Source: CAZYWA01 sp964650975 [NCBI: uncultured bacterium]
Lineage (GTDB): Bacteria > JADJOY01
Reading direction: 5' to 3'
Assembly (NCBI GenBank): GCA_964650975.1
Contig: CAZYWA010000173.1
Coordinates: 1-14,210, forward strand
DNA length: 14,210 nt
Positions 6,201-13,949 of this stretch are shown here, piece after piece. The translations under genes and the position numbers were made by a program. Below the pieces are notes generated by a model. It had not been told where the DNA came from and ran no database searches. It was given only the letters and a program-made list of their open reading frames with translations. Numbering within the stretch: the stretch's first letter is position 1; the number at the start of each line of letters is the position of its first letter.

Positions 6201-7148
6201 ATGGCGCGCATCTTCGACGACATCACCGCCACCATCGGCCGCACCCCTCTGGTGCGGCTCCAGCGGGTCACCCAGGGCTTGGGTGCCGCGGTTCTGGCCA
6301 AGCTCGAGTTCTTCAACCCGTTGGGGAGCGTGAAGGACCGCATCGGCGTCAACATGATCGACGCGGCCGAGCGCGAGGGCCGCATCGAGCGCGGCCGCAC
6401 CACGATCATCGAGCCCACCAGCGGCAACACCGGGATCGCGCTCGCGTTCGTGTGCGCGGCCCGCGGTTACCGGCTGATCCTGACGATGCCGGACAACCTG
6501 AGCGTCGAGCGGCGCACGTTGCTGGCGCGGTTCGGCGCCGATCTGGTGCTGACTCCCGGCATCGACGGGATGCGCGGCGCGATCAGCAAGGCCCGCCAGC
6601 TCGCCGACCAGATTCCCGGCTCCTTCATCCCACAGCAGTTCCAGAACGCAGCCAACCCGGCGATCCACCGCTCGACCACCGCCGAGGAAATCTGGAGCGA
6701 CACCGACGGCAACGTCGACGTGCTGGTGACCGGAGTCGGCACCGGCGGAACGATCACCGGCGTGAGCCAGGTGCTCAAGCAGCGTCGCCCGGGCTTTCGC
6801 GCCATCGCCGTCGAGCCGGCCGACTCACCGGTGCTCTCCGGCGGCCGCGCGGGACCGCACGGCATCCAGGGAATCGGAGCCGGTTTCGTCCCGGAGGTGC
6901 TCGACCGCACCATCATCGACGAGATCGTGACCGTGGGCGACGAGGACGCCTACGCGATGACGGCGCGCCTCGCCCGGGAAGAAGGCATCCTGGGCGGCAT
7001 CAGTGGCGGTGCCAACGTGTGGGCCGCTCTGCAGGTCGCGGCACGGCCGGAGCTTCACGGCAAAACGATCCTCACGTTCATCCCCGACTCCGGCGAGCGC
7101 TACCTGAGCCTCTGTCTCGAAGAAGGCGGCTGGGGAATCCAGCGTTGA
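6201..7148 (+). CDS. cysK: Classical cysteine synthase (O-acetylserine sulfhydrylase) CysK
   Basis: A PLP enzyme of 315 residues that makes cysteine from O-acetylserine and sulfide. The PLP lysine is Lys45 (LGSVKDRIG), the substrate loop TSGNTG is at 73-78, and the phosphate-binding loop GTGGT is at 180-184. [23 protein letters not shown] (209-231) is the hallmark of the CysK/OASS-A type and contrasts with the NMD-containing segment of the other synthase nearby. SGGAN at 268-272 closes the active site. The ATG at 6201 is chosen because homology begins with [17 protein letters not shown]; an upstream in-frame extension to 6072 would run into the control region and lacks family similarity. No strong ribosome-binding site is visible. 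It diverges from the cysO operon and is followed after 34 bases by the oligosaccharyltransferase gene. Confidence 0.93.
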   Translation: MARIFDDITATIGRTPLVRLQRVTQGLGAAVLAKLEFFNPLGSVKDRIGVNMIDAAEREGRIERGRTTIIEPTSGNTGIALAFVCAARGYRLILTMPDNLSVERRTLLARFGADLVLTPGIDGMRGAISKARQLADQIPGSFIPQQFQNAANPAIHRSTTAEEIWSDTDGNVDVLVTGVGTGGTITGVSQVLKQRRPGFRAIAVEPADSPVLSGGRAGPHGIQGIGAGFVPEVLDRTIIDEIVTVGDEDAYAMTARLAREEGILGGISGGANVWAALQVAARPELHGKTILTFIPDSGERYLSLCLEEGGWGIQR

Positions 7149-7182
7149 GACCACGCGCTCGATCGCGTCGTCGAGCGCGTTC

Positions 7183-9573
7183 GTGAGCAACGGACCGAGC
7201 GCGCCGTCACCCGGCGCGCTCGCGGCCCCGGAACCGCCCGGCTCGCGCGAGCAGAGCCCCGCGCTCTTTCTGGCGCTGTTGATGGTGCTGGCGCTGGCGT
7301 TCCGGCTGATGCCAGCCCGCCAGGTGCTGCTCCCCGACGGAGTGCGCTTTTACGACTCCGACTCCTACTACCACATGCGCCGCGTGTGGATGTGCCTCGA
7401 CCACTTCCCGCGCGTGCCGATCCGCGACCCCTTCGAGAACCACCCCATGGGCGGCGTCACGATGTGGCCGCCCCTTCACGACGCCGCGATCGCCGCCGTG
7501 ATCCTGCTGATCGGCGGCTCGCACCCGAGCACGCACCTCGTGGAGCTGGTCGGCGCCCTCGCTCCGCCGGTGCTGGGCGCGCTCGCGGTGCTGCCGCTCT
7601 ACGTGCTGGGAAGACGCCTCCTCGGCAGGCGCGCCGGGCTCATGGCCGCGGCGCTCATGGCGATCCAGCCGGCGCACGTTCTCTACTCGGCGGTGGGCCG
7701 CCCCGACCAGCACGTGACGGAGATCCTGCTCTCGTCGGCGCTCTACGCCTCGCTCGCCGGGCTCTCCTCTCTCGACCCGGCCGCGCGTGCCCTCTCGGCC
7801 CGGCGCGTGTGGTGGCCGCGCGTCGCGGCGAGCCTGGCGGCGACGGCCGCGGTGCTGGTGTGGATGGGATCGCTGCTGTTCCTGACCGTGGTGGGGGCGT
7901 TCGGCGCACTGGTGCTGCTCGGGCGAGTCCGCCGCACGGCAGCCCCGATCGAGCCCGCTGCACACGACTTCGCGGCGTTCTTCGTGCTCCAGGCGGTGCT
8001 GCTCGCGGCCTCCACGGCCTATCTGCTGCATGGCATGGAGGCAGAGAACACCTACGTCTCGTTCTCGTGGTTCCAGGCGCACTTCAGCGTCATGGCCGCG
8101 GGACTGTTCGTGATCGGCACGGCTTGCCTGGTGGGCGTTCGCTCCGGAGCGCGCGCGGCCGTGCGCGGATTCGCGCCGCACCTCGCGATCCTGGCGCTGC
8201 TCGTGGCGGCTCTGGCGCCCACCAAGCTGGGCGGCACGATCTCCACCACCGTCAATGCGCTCCACCACATCAACAAGACCACCCACGAGGTCGCGTCGAG
8301 CGACAGCTCGCACCACCTGCTGAGCTACAACGCGGTGTGGCTCAAGAGCATCCAGGAATACACGCCGCTGCTCTATCCCAAGGGATTCTTCGATCCGCAC
8401 TGGGCGCTCGAGTACGTCGGGCCGATCCTCTTCCTGGGGCCGCTGGTGCTCGCCTGGTTTCTGTTGCGCCGGCACGGCGCGGCGCGGGAGACGCGCTGGC
8501 TGGTCCTCGCCTGGAGCATCGCCTCGGCGGGAATGGCACTCTCGCAGGTCAAGTACGTGTACCTGGCCGCGCCGCTCGCCGCGTTCTTCCTGGCCGACGT
8601 GCTGAACGAGCTGCTGCGCGCCGGCGAGGCGTTGCGCTGGCCGGCGAGCCTTGGCGCCGCGGTCGCCGGCACGATCGCCGTGCTGCTGCTCTGGCCGGGT
8701 TTTCGCTATCTGTCGCAGTTCAACCGTGGCTACACCGACCTGCCCGAGACCGACCGCGCGGCGCTGCTGGCGTTGCGCGACCTGAGCCCCGATCCCGGCG
8801 GCTTCACCGACGACGATGCCAAGCCCGCCTACGGTGTCATGACGTTCTGGGACCTGGGAAACTACACCGAATACTTGAGCCGGCGACCCGTGGTCGCGAA
8901 CAACAACGGCTACGGCTTCGACGACTCGGTCGAGTTCTTCCTGTCGAAATCGGAGGACGAAGCGGTATCGATCCTGGAACGCCGCCAAGCGCGATACGTC
9001 CTGACGGACGATCTGATCGCGGACATCGCGACGATGCAGGAAGCGCTCACCGGCTCGATCGCCCCCTATTTCCGCGCCGATGCCGCTCGCCAGCTGACCG
9101 TCCAGCCGTCCTTCTTCGGGCTCGTCTACTCGCGTCTCTTCTTCGCCGACGGCAACACGATCGACTCCGCCGCCGCCCCACCACTCGAGCACTTTCGGCT
9201 CGTCTACGAGGCACTCGGCATGGGCGTCGGGCTCGCCGGGAGGGTGGTGGCGCCCACCAAGATCTTCGAGCGCGTGGCCGGCGCGACGCTTCACGGGAGC
9301 GGCTTCCAGCCGGGCGCCCACGTGACGCTCTCCACCACTCTCCGGTCGAATCTCGGGCGCACCTGGACGGACGAGCGATCGTCCGTGGTCGGCGAGGACG
9401 GCGCGTTCACGCTTCGCACGCCCTACGGCGCGGCCGAGACCTTGCCGGTCCGGGCGCAGGCCTGGGCGCTGAGCGTCGCACCCTCCGGATCGATCGCCCT
9501 CACGATTTCCGAGAAAGACGTCGAGACGGGGGCGACGATCGAAGTCCGGCCCCTCGGAACCTCCGCCTCGTAG
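7183..9573 (+). CDS. STT3/AglB-type oligosaccharyltransferase (archaeal-like, in a bacterium)
   Basis: A 796-residue polytopic membrane protein expected to move a lipid-linked glycan onto Asn of secreted proteins. After a Pro/Ala-rich cytoplasmic start comes a first membrane helix (about 27-43), then the first acidic loop motif DSDSYYHMR (Asp58-Asp60). About a dozen hydrophobic helices run to about residue 510. The second metal motif is GRPDQH with Asp175 and His177; the D-x-H form recalls archaeal AglB rather than the D-x-E of Campylobacter PglB. TTHE (366-369) may be the external-loop TIXE motif. In the soluble domain FWDLGN (555-560) stands where the family's WWDYG binds the acceptor. After KIFE (693-696), a residue pattern I recall from archaeal enzymes, comes a beta-rich C-terminal domain. 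The GTG start at 7183 has no obvious ribosome-binding site. Confidence 0.85.
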   Translation: MSNGPSAPSPGALAAPEPPGSREQSPALFLALLMVLALAFRLMPARQVLLPDGVRFYDSDSYYHMRRVWMCLDHFPRVPIRDPFENHPMGGVTMWPPLHDAAIAAVILLIGGSHPSTHLVELVGALAPPVLGALAVLPLYVLGRRLLGRRAGLMAAALMAIQPAHVLYSAVGRPDQHVTEILLSSALYASLAGLSSLDPAARALSARRVWWPRVAASLAATAAVLVWMGSLLFLTVVGAFGALVLLGRVRRTAAPIEPAAHDFAAFFVLQAVLLAASTAYLLHGMEAENTYVSFSWFQAHFSVMAAGLFVIGTACLVGVRSGARAAVRGFAPHLAILALLVAALAPTKLGGTISTTVNALHHINKTTHEVASSDSSHHLLSYNAVWLKSIQEYTPLLYPKGFFDPHWALEYVGPILFLGPLVLAWFLLRRHGAARETRWLVLAWSIASAGMALSQVKYVYLAAPLAAFFLADVLNELLRAGEALRWPASLGAAVAGTIAVLLLWPGFRYLSQFNRGYTDLPETDRAALLALRDLSPDPGGFTDDDAKPAYGVMTFWDLGNYTEYLSRRPVVANNNGYGFDDSVEFFLSKSEDEAVSILERRQARYVLTDDLIADIATMQEALTGSIAPYFRADAARQLTVQPSFFGLVYSRLFFADGNTIDSAAAPPLEHFRLVYEALGMGVGLAGRVVAPTKIFERVAGATLHGSGFQPGAHVTLSTTLRSNLGRTWTDERSSVVGEDGAFTLRTPYGAAETLPVRAQAWALSVAPSGSIALTISEKDVETGATIEVRPLGTSAS

Positions 9574-9583
9574 CACGCAGCCA

Positions 9584-9608
9584 GCCAGCTCTGGATTCAA
9601 CTGCTGGC
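9584..9608. terminator. Weak hairpin between convergent genes
   Basis: GCCAGC (9584-9589) and GCTGGC (9603-9608) form a 6-bp stem with a 13-nt loop in the 39-bp gap between the convergent oligosaccharyltransferase and argC genes. No U-tract follows. Position is the main argument for termination. Confidence 0.3.
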
Positions 9609-9612
9609 AGCG

Positions 9613-10668
9613 TCACGGGAACATCGGCACCAGATCGAGCCCCTCGGTCTCGGGGAAGCCGAGGGCCAGATTCATCGCTTGCACGGCCTGGCCGGAAGCG
9701 CCCTTCACCAGGTTGTCGATGGCGGCGATCGCAATGATTCGCCCGCCGGCGCGCTCGTCCACACGCACCGCCACGTCGATGAAGTTCGAGCCGCGGACGT
9801 GCGCGGTGTCGGGCAGGCGGTCGGGCGGCAGCACCCGCACGAACGGCTCGTCCGCGTAGAAGCGCTCGTAGAGCTCCTGCACCTCGGCGGCACCGCGCCG
9901 CGGGACCGGGCGCGCGTACGCCGTCGACAGGATTCCTCGGCTCATCGGCACCAGATGTGGAGTGAACGTCACCCGCACCGATGACGACGTGAGGCTGCCG
10001 AGCGCCATCTCGATCTCGGGGGTGTGGCGGTGGCGCGTCACGTTGTAGGCGTGGATCGCCTCGCCGGTCTCGGCGACGAGATTCGCGACGTTGGCGCTTC
10101 GACCGGCGCCCGACGCACCCGACTTCGAATCGACGATGAGATCCGCCGTGTCGATCCAGCCCGAGGCGACGAGCGGAGCCAGCGACAGCGTCGCGGCGGT
10201 CGGGTAGCAGCCCGGCGACGCCAGGAACCGCGCGCCGCGGATCCGTTCGCGCGCGATCTCCGGCATCGCATAGACGGCTTGGCCGAAGAGCTGCGGCGCC
10301 TGGTGCTCGCCGTACCAGGTGCGGTGGACCTCTAGATCGTCGAGCCGGAAGTCGGCGCTCAGGTCGATGACGCGCACGCCGCGATCGAGAAGCGGTGCCG
10401 CGACCTCGGCCGAGGCGCCGTGGGGGAGAGCCAGGAACGCTACCTGGCAGCTCGCGGCGATCCGCTCGGGGTCGACGACCTCGACGATGCCAGGGAGGAT
10501 CCGAGCGAGCGACGGCGCGCCACTCTCGAGGGGCTCGCCGGCGCGCGACCGGCCACCGAGGTGGCGGACCTCGACCCGGGGGTGGCGCACCAGGATGCGC
10601 ACCAGCTCGATCGCGGTGTATCCGGGGATCCCCGCGATCGCGACGCCCACCTTGTCGTTCGACTCCAT
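9613..10668 (-). CDS. argC: N-acetyl-gamma-glutamyl-phosphate reductase
   Basis: Third step of arginine synthesis: NADPH-dependent reduction of N-acetyl-glutamyl phosphate to the semialdehyde, in the cytoplasm. The protein has 351 residues, a usual length. The nucleotide-binding loop near the N-terminus is GIPGYTAIELVRIL (13-26), a variant of the common GASGYTGxEL. The catalytic cysteine is Cys154 in SPGCYPTA. Further family segments are LSADFRL (103-109), SKSGASGAGR, the YNVTRHRHTPEIE histidine region, and the C-terminal DNLVKGASGQAVQAMN. GGAGG (10675-10679, minus strand), six bases before the ATG, fixes the start. The gene lies 96 bp downstream of rpsI, beyond a strong hairpin, so it may have its own promoter or depend on read-through. 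No other arg gene is seen in the window. Confidence 0.96.
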   Translation of the reverse strand: MESNDKVGVAIAGIPGYTAIELVRILVRHPRVEVRHLGGRSRAGEPLESGAPSLARILPGIVEVVDPERIAASCQVAFLALPHGASAEVAAPLLDRGVRVIDLSADFRLDDLEVHRTWYGEHQAPQLFGQAVYAMPEIARERIRGARFLASPGCYPTAATLSLAPLVASGWIDTADLIVDSKSGASGAGRSANVANLVAETGEAIHAYNVTRHRHTPEIEMALGSLTSSSVRVTFTPHLVPMSRGILSTAYARPVPRRGAAEVQELYERFYADEPFVRVLPPDRLPDTAHVRGSNFIDVAVRVDERAGGRIIAIAAIDNLVKGASGQAVQAMNLALGFPETEGLDLVPMFP

Positions 10669-10674
10669 CGATTT

Positions 10675-10679
10675 CCTCC
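10675..10679 (-). promoter_or_regulatory. Shine-Dalgarno site for argC
   Basis: GGAGG on the minus strand, six bases before the ATG at 10668. It supports the chosen argC start. Confidence 0.75.
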
Positions 10680-10699
10680 CGACCCGCCAGGAGCAGAAC

Positions 10700-10726
10700 G
10701 GGCGCGGACCCGTGAGGGCCGCGCCC
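10700..10726 (-). terminator. Strong stem-loop after rpsI
   Basis: GGGCGCGG (10700-10707) pairs with CCGCGCCC (10719-10726). The loop extends the helix with CCC (10709-10711) and GGG (10716-10718) around a 4-base loop, leaving only A10708 bulged, so 11 bp pair in all. On the minus strand it follows the rpsI stop by 38 bases and is followed by GTTCTGCTCC, slightly T-rich. It is the likely end, or an attenuating point, of the rplM-rpsI transcript before argC. Confidence 0.65.
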
Positions 10727-10764
10727 GATTCGTGCCTACGGGCTCGCGGCCCGCGGCACGTGGC

Positions 10765-11241
10765 TCAACGCTTGGAGAACTGGAACCGGGCGCGTGCCGC
10801 GCGCTGACCGTACTTCTTGCGCTCCTTGATGCGCGCATCGCGGCGGATCAGCCCTTCGCGCTTGAGCGTGGGGCGAACCTCCGGATCCAGCTCGAGCAGC
10901 GCCTTCGCGATTCCGTGACGGATCGCTTCGGCTTGTCCGGTCGGACCGCCACCGGCGACCGTGGCGTTCACGTTGAGCGCGTTCCGCTGATTCGCGAGCT
11001 CGAGGGGCTTCAGCACCGCGAGCCGGCGCGGCTCGAGGGGGAAGTATTCCTCGAAGGCGCGGCGGTTCACCTTGATGGTGCCGTCGCCGGGGGTCAGCCA
11101 AACGCGCGCCACCGAGGTCTTGCGCTTGCCGGTCGCGTAGAGCCGGAAGCGCGACGCGTCCTTGCTGCGCGACACGATGCGGCGGCCCGTCGCCGGCGCC
11201 GCTGCTGGGGTGTCCGCTGCCTTCGTTTCAGTACTCACCAT
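10765..11241 (-). CDS. rpsI: 30S ribosomal protein S9, with N-terminal extension
   Basis: Small-subunit ribosomal protein whose C-terminal tail reaches the P-site tRNA. The protein has 158 residues; the conserved part begins around Tyr35 ([15 protein letters not shown]), so roughly 30 residues rich in Ala/Thr/Lys precede what most S9 proteins have. Conserved landmarks are [38 protein letters not shown], and the terminal [29 protein letters not shown] ending in Lys-Arg as expected. The ATG at 11241 is preceded by AGAGGTGG; the GTG one codon later gives better spacing and could be the actual start. The gene follows rplM by 70 bp, the standard L13-S9 pair. Confidence 0.97.
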   Translation of the reverse strand: MVSTETKAADTPAAAPATGRRIVSRSKDASRFRLYATGKRKTSVARVWLTPGDGTIKVNRRAFEEYFPLEPRRLAVLKPLELANQRNALNVNATVAGGGPTGQAEAIRHGIAKALLELDPEVRPTLKREGLIRRDARIKERKKYGQRAARARFQFSKR

Positions 11242-11311
11242 CCACCTCTCGTGATCGTTCGGTCGGCGACGTCGTTTGCTGCGGCAAGGAGCGCTCCGGG
11301 ATGAAGGTGCC

Positions 11312-11743
11312 TCAGCCCAGTGTCACCGCGGCCGGCTTCTGGGCCGAATGCGGATGGCTCCCGTCGGAATACACCTTGAGCTTGGTGATCAAGCGGCGTC
11401 CCAGCACGTTCTTGGGCAGCATGCCGCGCACCGCTTCGCGCACCATCCACTCGGGACGGGAGGCGAGCACCTCGCGCGCCGTGCGGGACTTGATGCCGCC
11501 CGGGTAGCCGGTGTGCCGCCAGTAGGTCTTCTGATCGAGCTTGCGGCCGGTGAGCTTCACCTGCGCGGCGTTCAGCACGACCACGAAATCGCCAGTATCG
11601 GTGTGCGGCGTGTACTGGGGCTTGTGCTTGCCCATGAGCAGCGTGGCCGCCTTGGAGGCGACTCGCCCGAGAACCTGATCCTGGGCGTCGAGCACCATCC
11701 ACTTGCGCTCGACTTCTCCGGTTTTGGCGTTGTACGTCTTCAT
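11312..11743 (-). CDS. rplM: 50S ribosomal protein L13
   Basis: Early-assembling large-subunit protein of 143 residues, the usual length. Landmarks are [20 protein letters not shown] at the start, [56 protein letters not shown], and the C-terminal [28 protein letters not shown]. The ATG at 11743 matches the family start; an upstream frame extension to 11815 covers a structured leader and is not likely coding. No strong Shine-Dalgarno site is visible. It is first of the rplM-rpsI pair, 141 bp after the end of pilT. Confidence 0.97.
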   Translation of the reverse strand: MKTYNAKTGEVERKWMVLDAQDQVLGRVASKAATLLMGKHKPQYTPHTDTGDFVVVLNAAQVKLTGRKLDQKTYWRHTGYPGGIKSRTAREVLASRPEWMVREAVRGMLPKNVLGRRLITKLKVYSDGSHPHSAQKPAAVTLG

Positions 11744-11760
11744 TGGCTCGGCTCTTCCGT

Positions 11761-11793
11761 GGTGTCCGAAGCAGCCCCGTGACGGCTGACACC
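11761..11793 (-). promoter_or_regulatory. Foldable leader upstream of rplM
   Basis: On the minus strand GGTGTC and GACACC (11788-11793 with 11761-11766) close a helix, extended by AGCC/GGCT (11784-11787 with 11773-11776) over a 7-base loop, with a one-sided 6-base bulge at 11767-11772. It ends 17 bases before the rplM ATG. In Bacillus and E. coli, L13 operons have autoregulatory leaders; whether this one works that way is inference. A perfect TTGACA (11838-11843, minus) lies upstream and could be a -35 box, but no good -10 sequence follows. Confidence 0.4.
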
Positions 11794-11837
11794 GGGCCGG
11801 CGAGGAAACACCCAAGGCTGGTCGACCTGCCCGTGGT

Positions 11838-11843
11838 TGTCAA
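11838..11843 (-). promoter_or_regulatory. Possible -35 box for rplM-rpsI
   Basis: TTGACA matches the sigma70 -35 consensus exactly and lies in the pilT-rplM gap, on the strand and in the place expected for the ribosomal protein promoter. The bases 16-18 further on do not form a good TATAAT, which keeps confidence low. Confidence 0.3.
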
Positions 11844-11884
11844 CCCCGGGCGCAGCTCTGGCATCGGCCCTAGCCCGCCCTCGG

Positions 11885-13045
11885 TCACTCGTTTTTGGTG
11901 AAGTGCAGGTTGCGCTCGAAATCGGCCGGGCTGGTGGCCGCCGCGCGGGCGGTCTCGAAGCTGATCATCCCGCCCTGCAACAGCTGGCGCAGGTGCCGGT
12001 CGAAGGTCTGCATGCCGTACTGGTCGGCGCCCTTCTCGATCAGGTCGCGAATCACGTCGGTCTTCTCGGGGTTCACGATCGACTCGCGGATCGCGAGCGT
12101 GGTGCGCATCACCTCGACCGCGGGGAGGCGGCCCTGGATGTCGGTGCGCGGAATGAGCCGCTGCGCGACGATCGCCTCGAGGTTCTCCGCGAGTCGCAGC
12201 CGCGCAGCCGCCATCTCCGACAGATCGTACACACCGATCACCCGCTGAATGGTCTTGACCACGTCGGCGGTGTGCAGCGTGGAGAGCACCAGGTGGCCGG
12301 TTTCGGCGGCCTTGAGGGCGATGTCGACGGTCTCGCGATCGCGCATCTCGCCGACCATGATCACGTCGGGGTCCTGGCGCAGAGCCGCGCGCATGGCCTT
12401 GGCGAAGCTCTCGGTGTCGCTACCCACCTCGCGCTGCAGCACCGTGCAGCGAGCGTCCTTGTGCAAGTACTCGATCGGGTCCTCGATGGTGATGATCTTG
12501 AGGTTGCGGTTGCGGTTGATGTGATCGAGCATCGCCGCGATCGTGGTGCTCTTGCCGCTGCCGGTGACGCCCGTCACCAGCACCATCCCTCGCTCGGCCT
12601 CGGCGATGCGCGCCAGCACCGCCGGGAGACCCAGCTCGTCGAAGCCCGGGATCCGCATCGGGATGCTCCGCAGCACCAGTGCCACGGAGCCACGTTGCGA
12701 GCACATGTTGACCCGGAACCGCCCCGCCCCGGTGAGCCCGTACGAACAGTCGAAGTCGCGCAGCTCGCGCACTCGCTCGTCGGCGTCTTCGGAGGTGGCG
12801 CGCTTCGAAGTCACCAGGATGCGGCGGGCGATCACCTCCGTGTCGCCCGGCGTCAGCGGAGGCGTGCCCTGCAACGCGCGAATCATGCCGTTGATCCGCA
12901 CGCGGTAGGGATTTCCCGCAGTCACGTGGACGTCGGAGGCACCGAGCTCGATCGACTTGCGGAGCACGGCGTCGAAGAGCTGGCCGGGATCGCGTGGGAT
13001 GTCGGTCGCTCGCATGCCCCGGTCGGGCGGCAGTGGCTCGTTCAT
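11885..13045 (-). CDS. pilT: Type IV pilus retraction ATPase PilT
   Basis: Hexameric cytoplasmic ATPase that depolymerises type IV pili for twitching. The protein has 386 residues, slightly longer than typical PilT (about 345-370). An N-terminal PAS-like region (21-130) contains ASDVHVTAGNPYRVRINGMI. Walker A is GVTGSGKST (159-167, Lys165), the Asp box IITIEDPIEYLH is at 184-195, Walker B DVIMVGEMRD is at 227-236 with catalytic Glu233, and the His box TGHLVLSTLHT is at 249-259. The C-terminal DVIRDLIEKG (330-339) sits where PilT carries its AIRNLIRE retraction motif. The ATG overlaps the truA stop by 4 nt (ATGA), so it is probably translated in coupling with truA. PilU or another PilT-like paralogue cannot be excluded; no other pilus gene is in the window. 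Confidence 0.93.
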   Translation of the reverse strand: MNEPLPPDRGMRATDIPRDPGQLFDAVLRKSIELGASDVHVTAGNPYRVRINGMIRALQGTPPLTPGDTEVIARRILVTSKRATSEDADERVRELRDFDCSYGLTGAGRFRVNMCSQRGSVALVLRSIPMRIPGFDELGLPAVLARIAEAERGMVLVTGVTGSGKSTTIAAMLDHINRNRNLKIITIEDPIEYLHKDARCTVLQREVGSDTESFAKAMRAALRQDPDVIMVGEMRDRETVDIALKAAETGHLVLSTLHTADVVKTIQRVIGVYDLSEMAAARLRLAENLEAIVAQRLIPRTDIQGRLPAVEVMRTTLAIRESIVNPEKTDVIRDLIEKGADQYGMQTFDRHLRQLLQGGMISFETARAAATSPADFERNLHFTKNE

Positions 13046-13866
13046 GTTCCCCTCTGGTGCTCGAAGATCTCGGGATAGAACACCCGCTCCAGCGTGAGGC
13101 CGCGGGCCGGCGCGGTCGGGCCCGCCGCAGCGCGATCCCTCGCCGCGAGTGTTTCCGAGACCGAGCCCGGCGACCGCCGGCCGAGACCGACCTCGGCCAG
13201 GGTGCCGACGATGTTCCTCACCATGTGCCGCAAGAATCCGTCTCCTTCGAGGTGAAAGTCCAGATGCTCGTCCCCAGCCACGAGCTCGAGCCGGGTGAGG
13301 GCGCGAACCGCGCTCGCCACCTCGGATCCCGCGCCCTGGAAACTGGTGAAGTCGTGCTTGCCCACGAGCGGCGCGCAGCTCGCGCGCATCGCGTCGAGAT
13401 CCAGCTTCCCCGGCACGTGCCAGGAGTAGGCGCGGTCGAAGGGCGACGGGAGAGGCGTGCGCCGCAACCGATACCGGTAGTGCTTCGCGATCGTCGAGAA
13501 CCGCGCATGGAACGCCGGGGAGATGTCGGCAACCCGGACCACCGAGAGATCGTCACCGGTGAGCGCCTCGAGCGCGCGCGCCAGCTCGGCAGCGGGGATG
13601 ACCGAGTGTGTCGTCACGCTGGCGACCTGACCTCTCGCGTGGACGCCGGCGTCCGTGCGGCTCGCGCCCGCGACCCGCACGCGCTCCCCCAGCACCCGCT
13701 CGAGCGCGCTCTCGATCTCGCCCTGGACCGTCCGAACCCCCGGCTGAGCCTGCCAGCCGTGGAACGCCGTGCCGTCGTATGCGAGATCGATCCGCAGGTT
13801 CCGGAGGCCGTCGGAAGGCGCATGGACCCGAGGCTCACCGTCGAGCGGGCTCACCGGATGTCGCAT
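13042..13866 (-). CDS. truA: tRNA pseudouridine(38-40) synthase TruA
   Basis: Modifies uridines 38-40 of the tRNA anticodon stem. The protein has 274 residues, normal length. The catalytic aspartate is Asp72 in AGASRTDAGVHARGQV. Other family segments are LAYDGTAFHGWQAQP (28-42), RTVQGEIESAL, FHARFSTIAKHYRYRL, KHDFTSFQGAGS, and GDGFLRHMVRNIVGTLAEVG. The first 20 or so residues are not conserved, so a later start is possible, but the ATG at 13866 is reasonable. It lies 83 bp after asd and overlaps pilT by 4 nt. truA next to asd and rplM-rpsI is a common arrangement; the interposed pilT is less so. Confidence 0.95.
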   Translation of the reverse strand: MRHPVSPLDGEPRVHAPSDGLRNLRIDLAYDGTAFHGWQAQPGVRTVQGEIESALERVLGERVRVAGASRTDAGVHARGQVASVTTHSVIPAAELARALEALTGDDLSVVRVADISPAFHARFSTIAKHYRYRLRRTPLPSPFDRAYSWHVPGKLDLDAMRASCAPLVGKHDFTSFQGAGSEVASAVRALTRLELVAGDEHLDFHLEGDGFLRHMVRNIVGTLAEVGLGRRSPGSVSETLAARDRAAAGPTAPARGLTLERVFYPEIFEHQRGT

Positions 13867-13949
13867 CGAGCGGCCGTGACCGAACCGGCCGCCGCCAGGC
13901 CGGCTGGCGATCCGTGCCGGTTCCGCGCCAGGTCAGTTCAGATACAGGT

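Noticed and set aside
7207-9600. A 797-residue open frame on the minus strand opposite the oligosaccharyltransferase
   Set aside because: It consists of repetitive Arg/Glu/Gln/His-rich sequence, typical of the antisense of a GC-rich membrane protein gene; the plus strand has the family motifs.
11744-11815. N-terminal extension of L13
   Set aside because: L13 normally starts with MKTY-like residues at 11743; the extra 24 residues overlap the structured leader.
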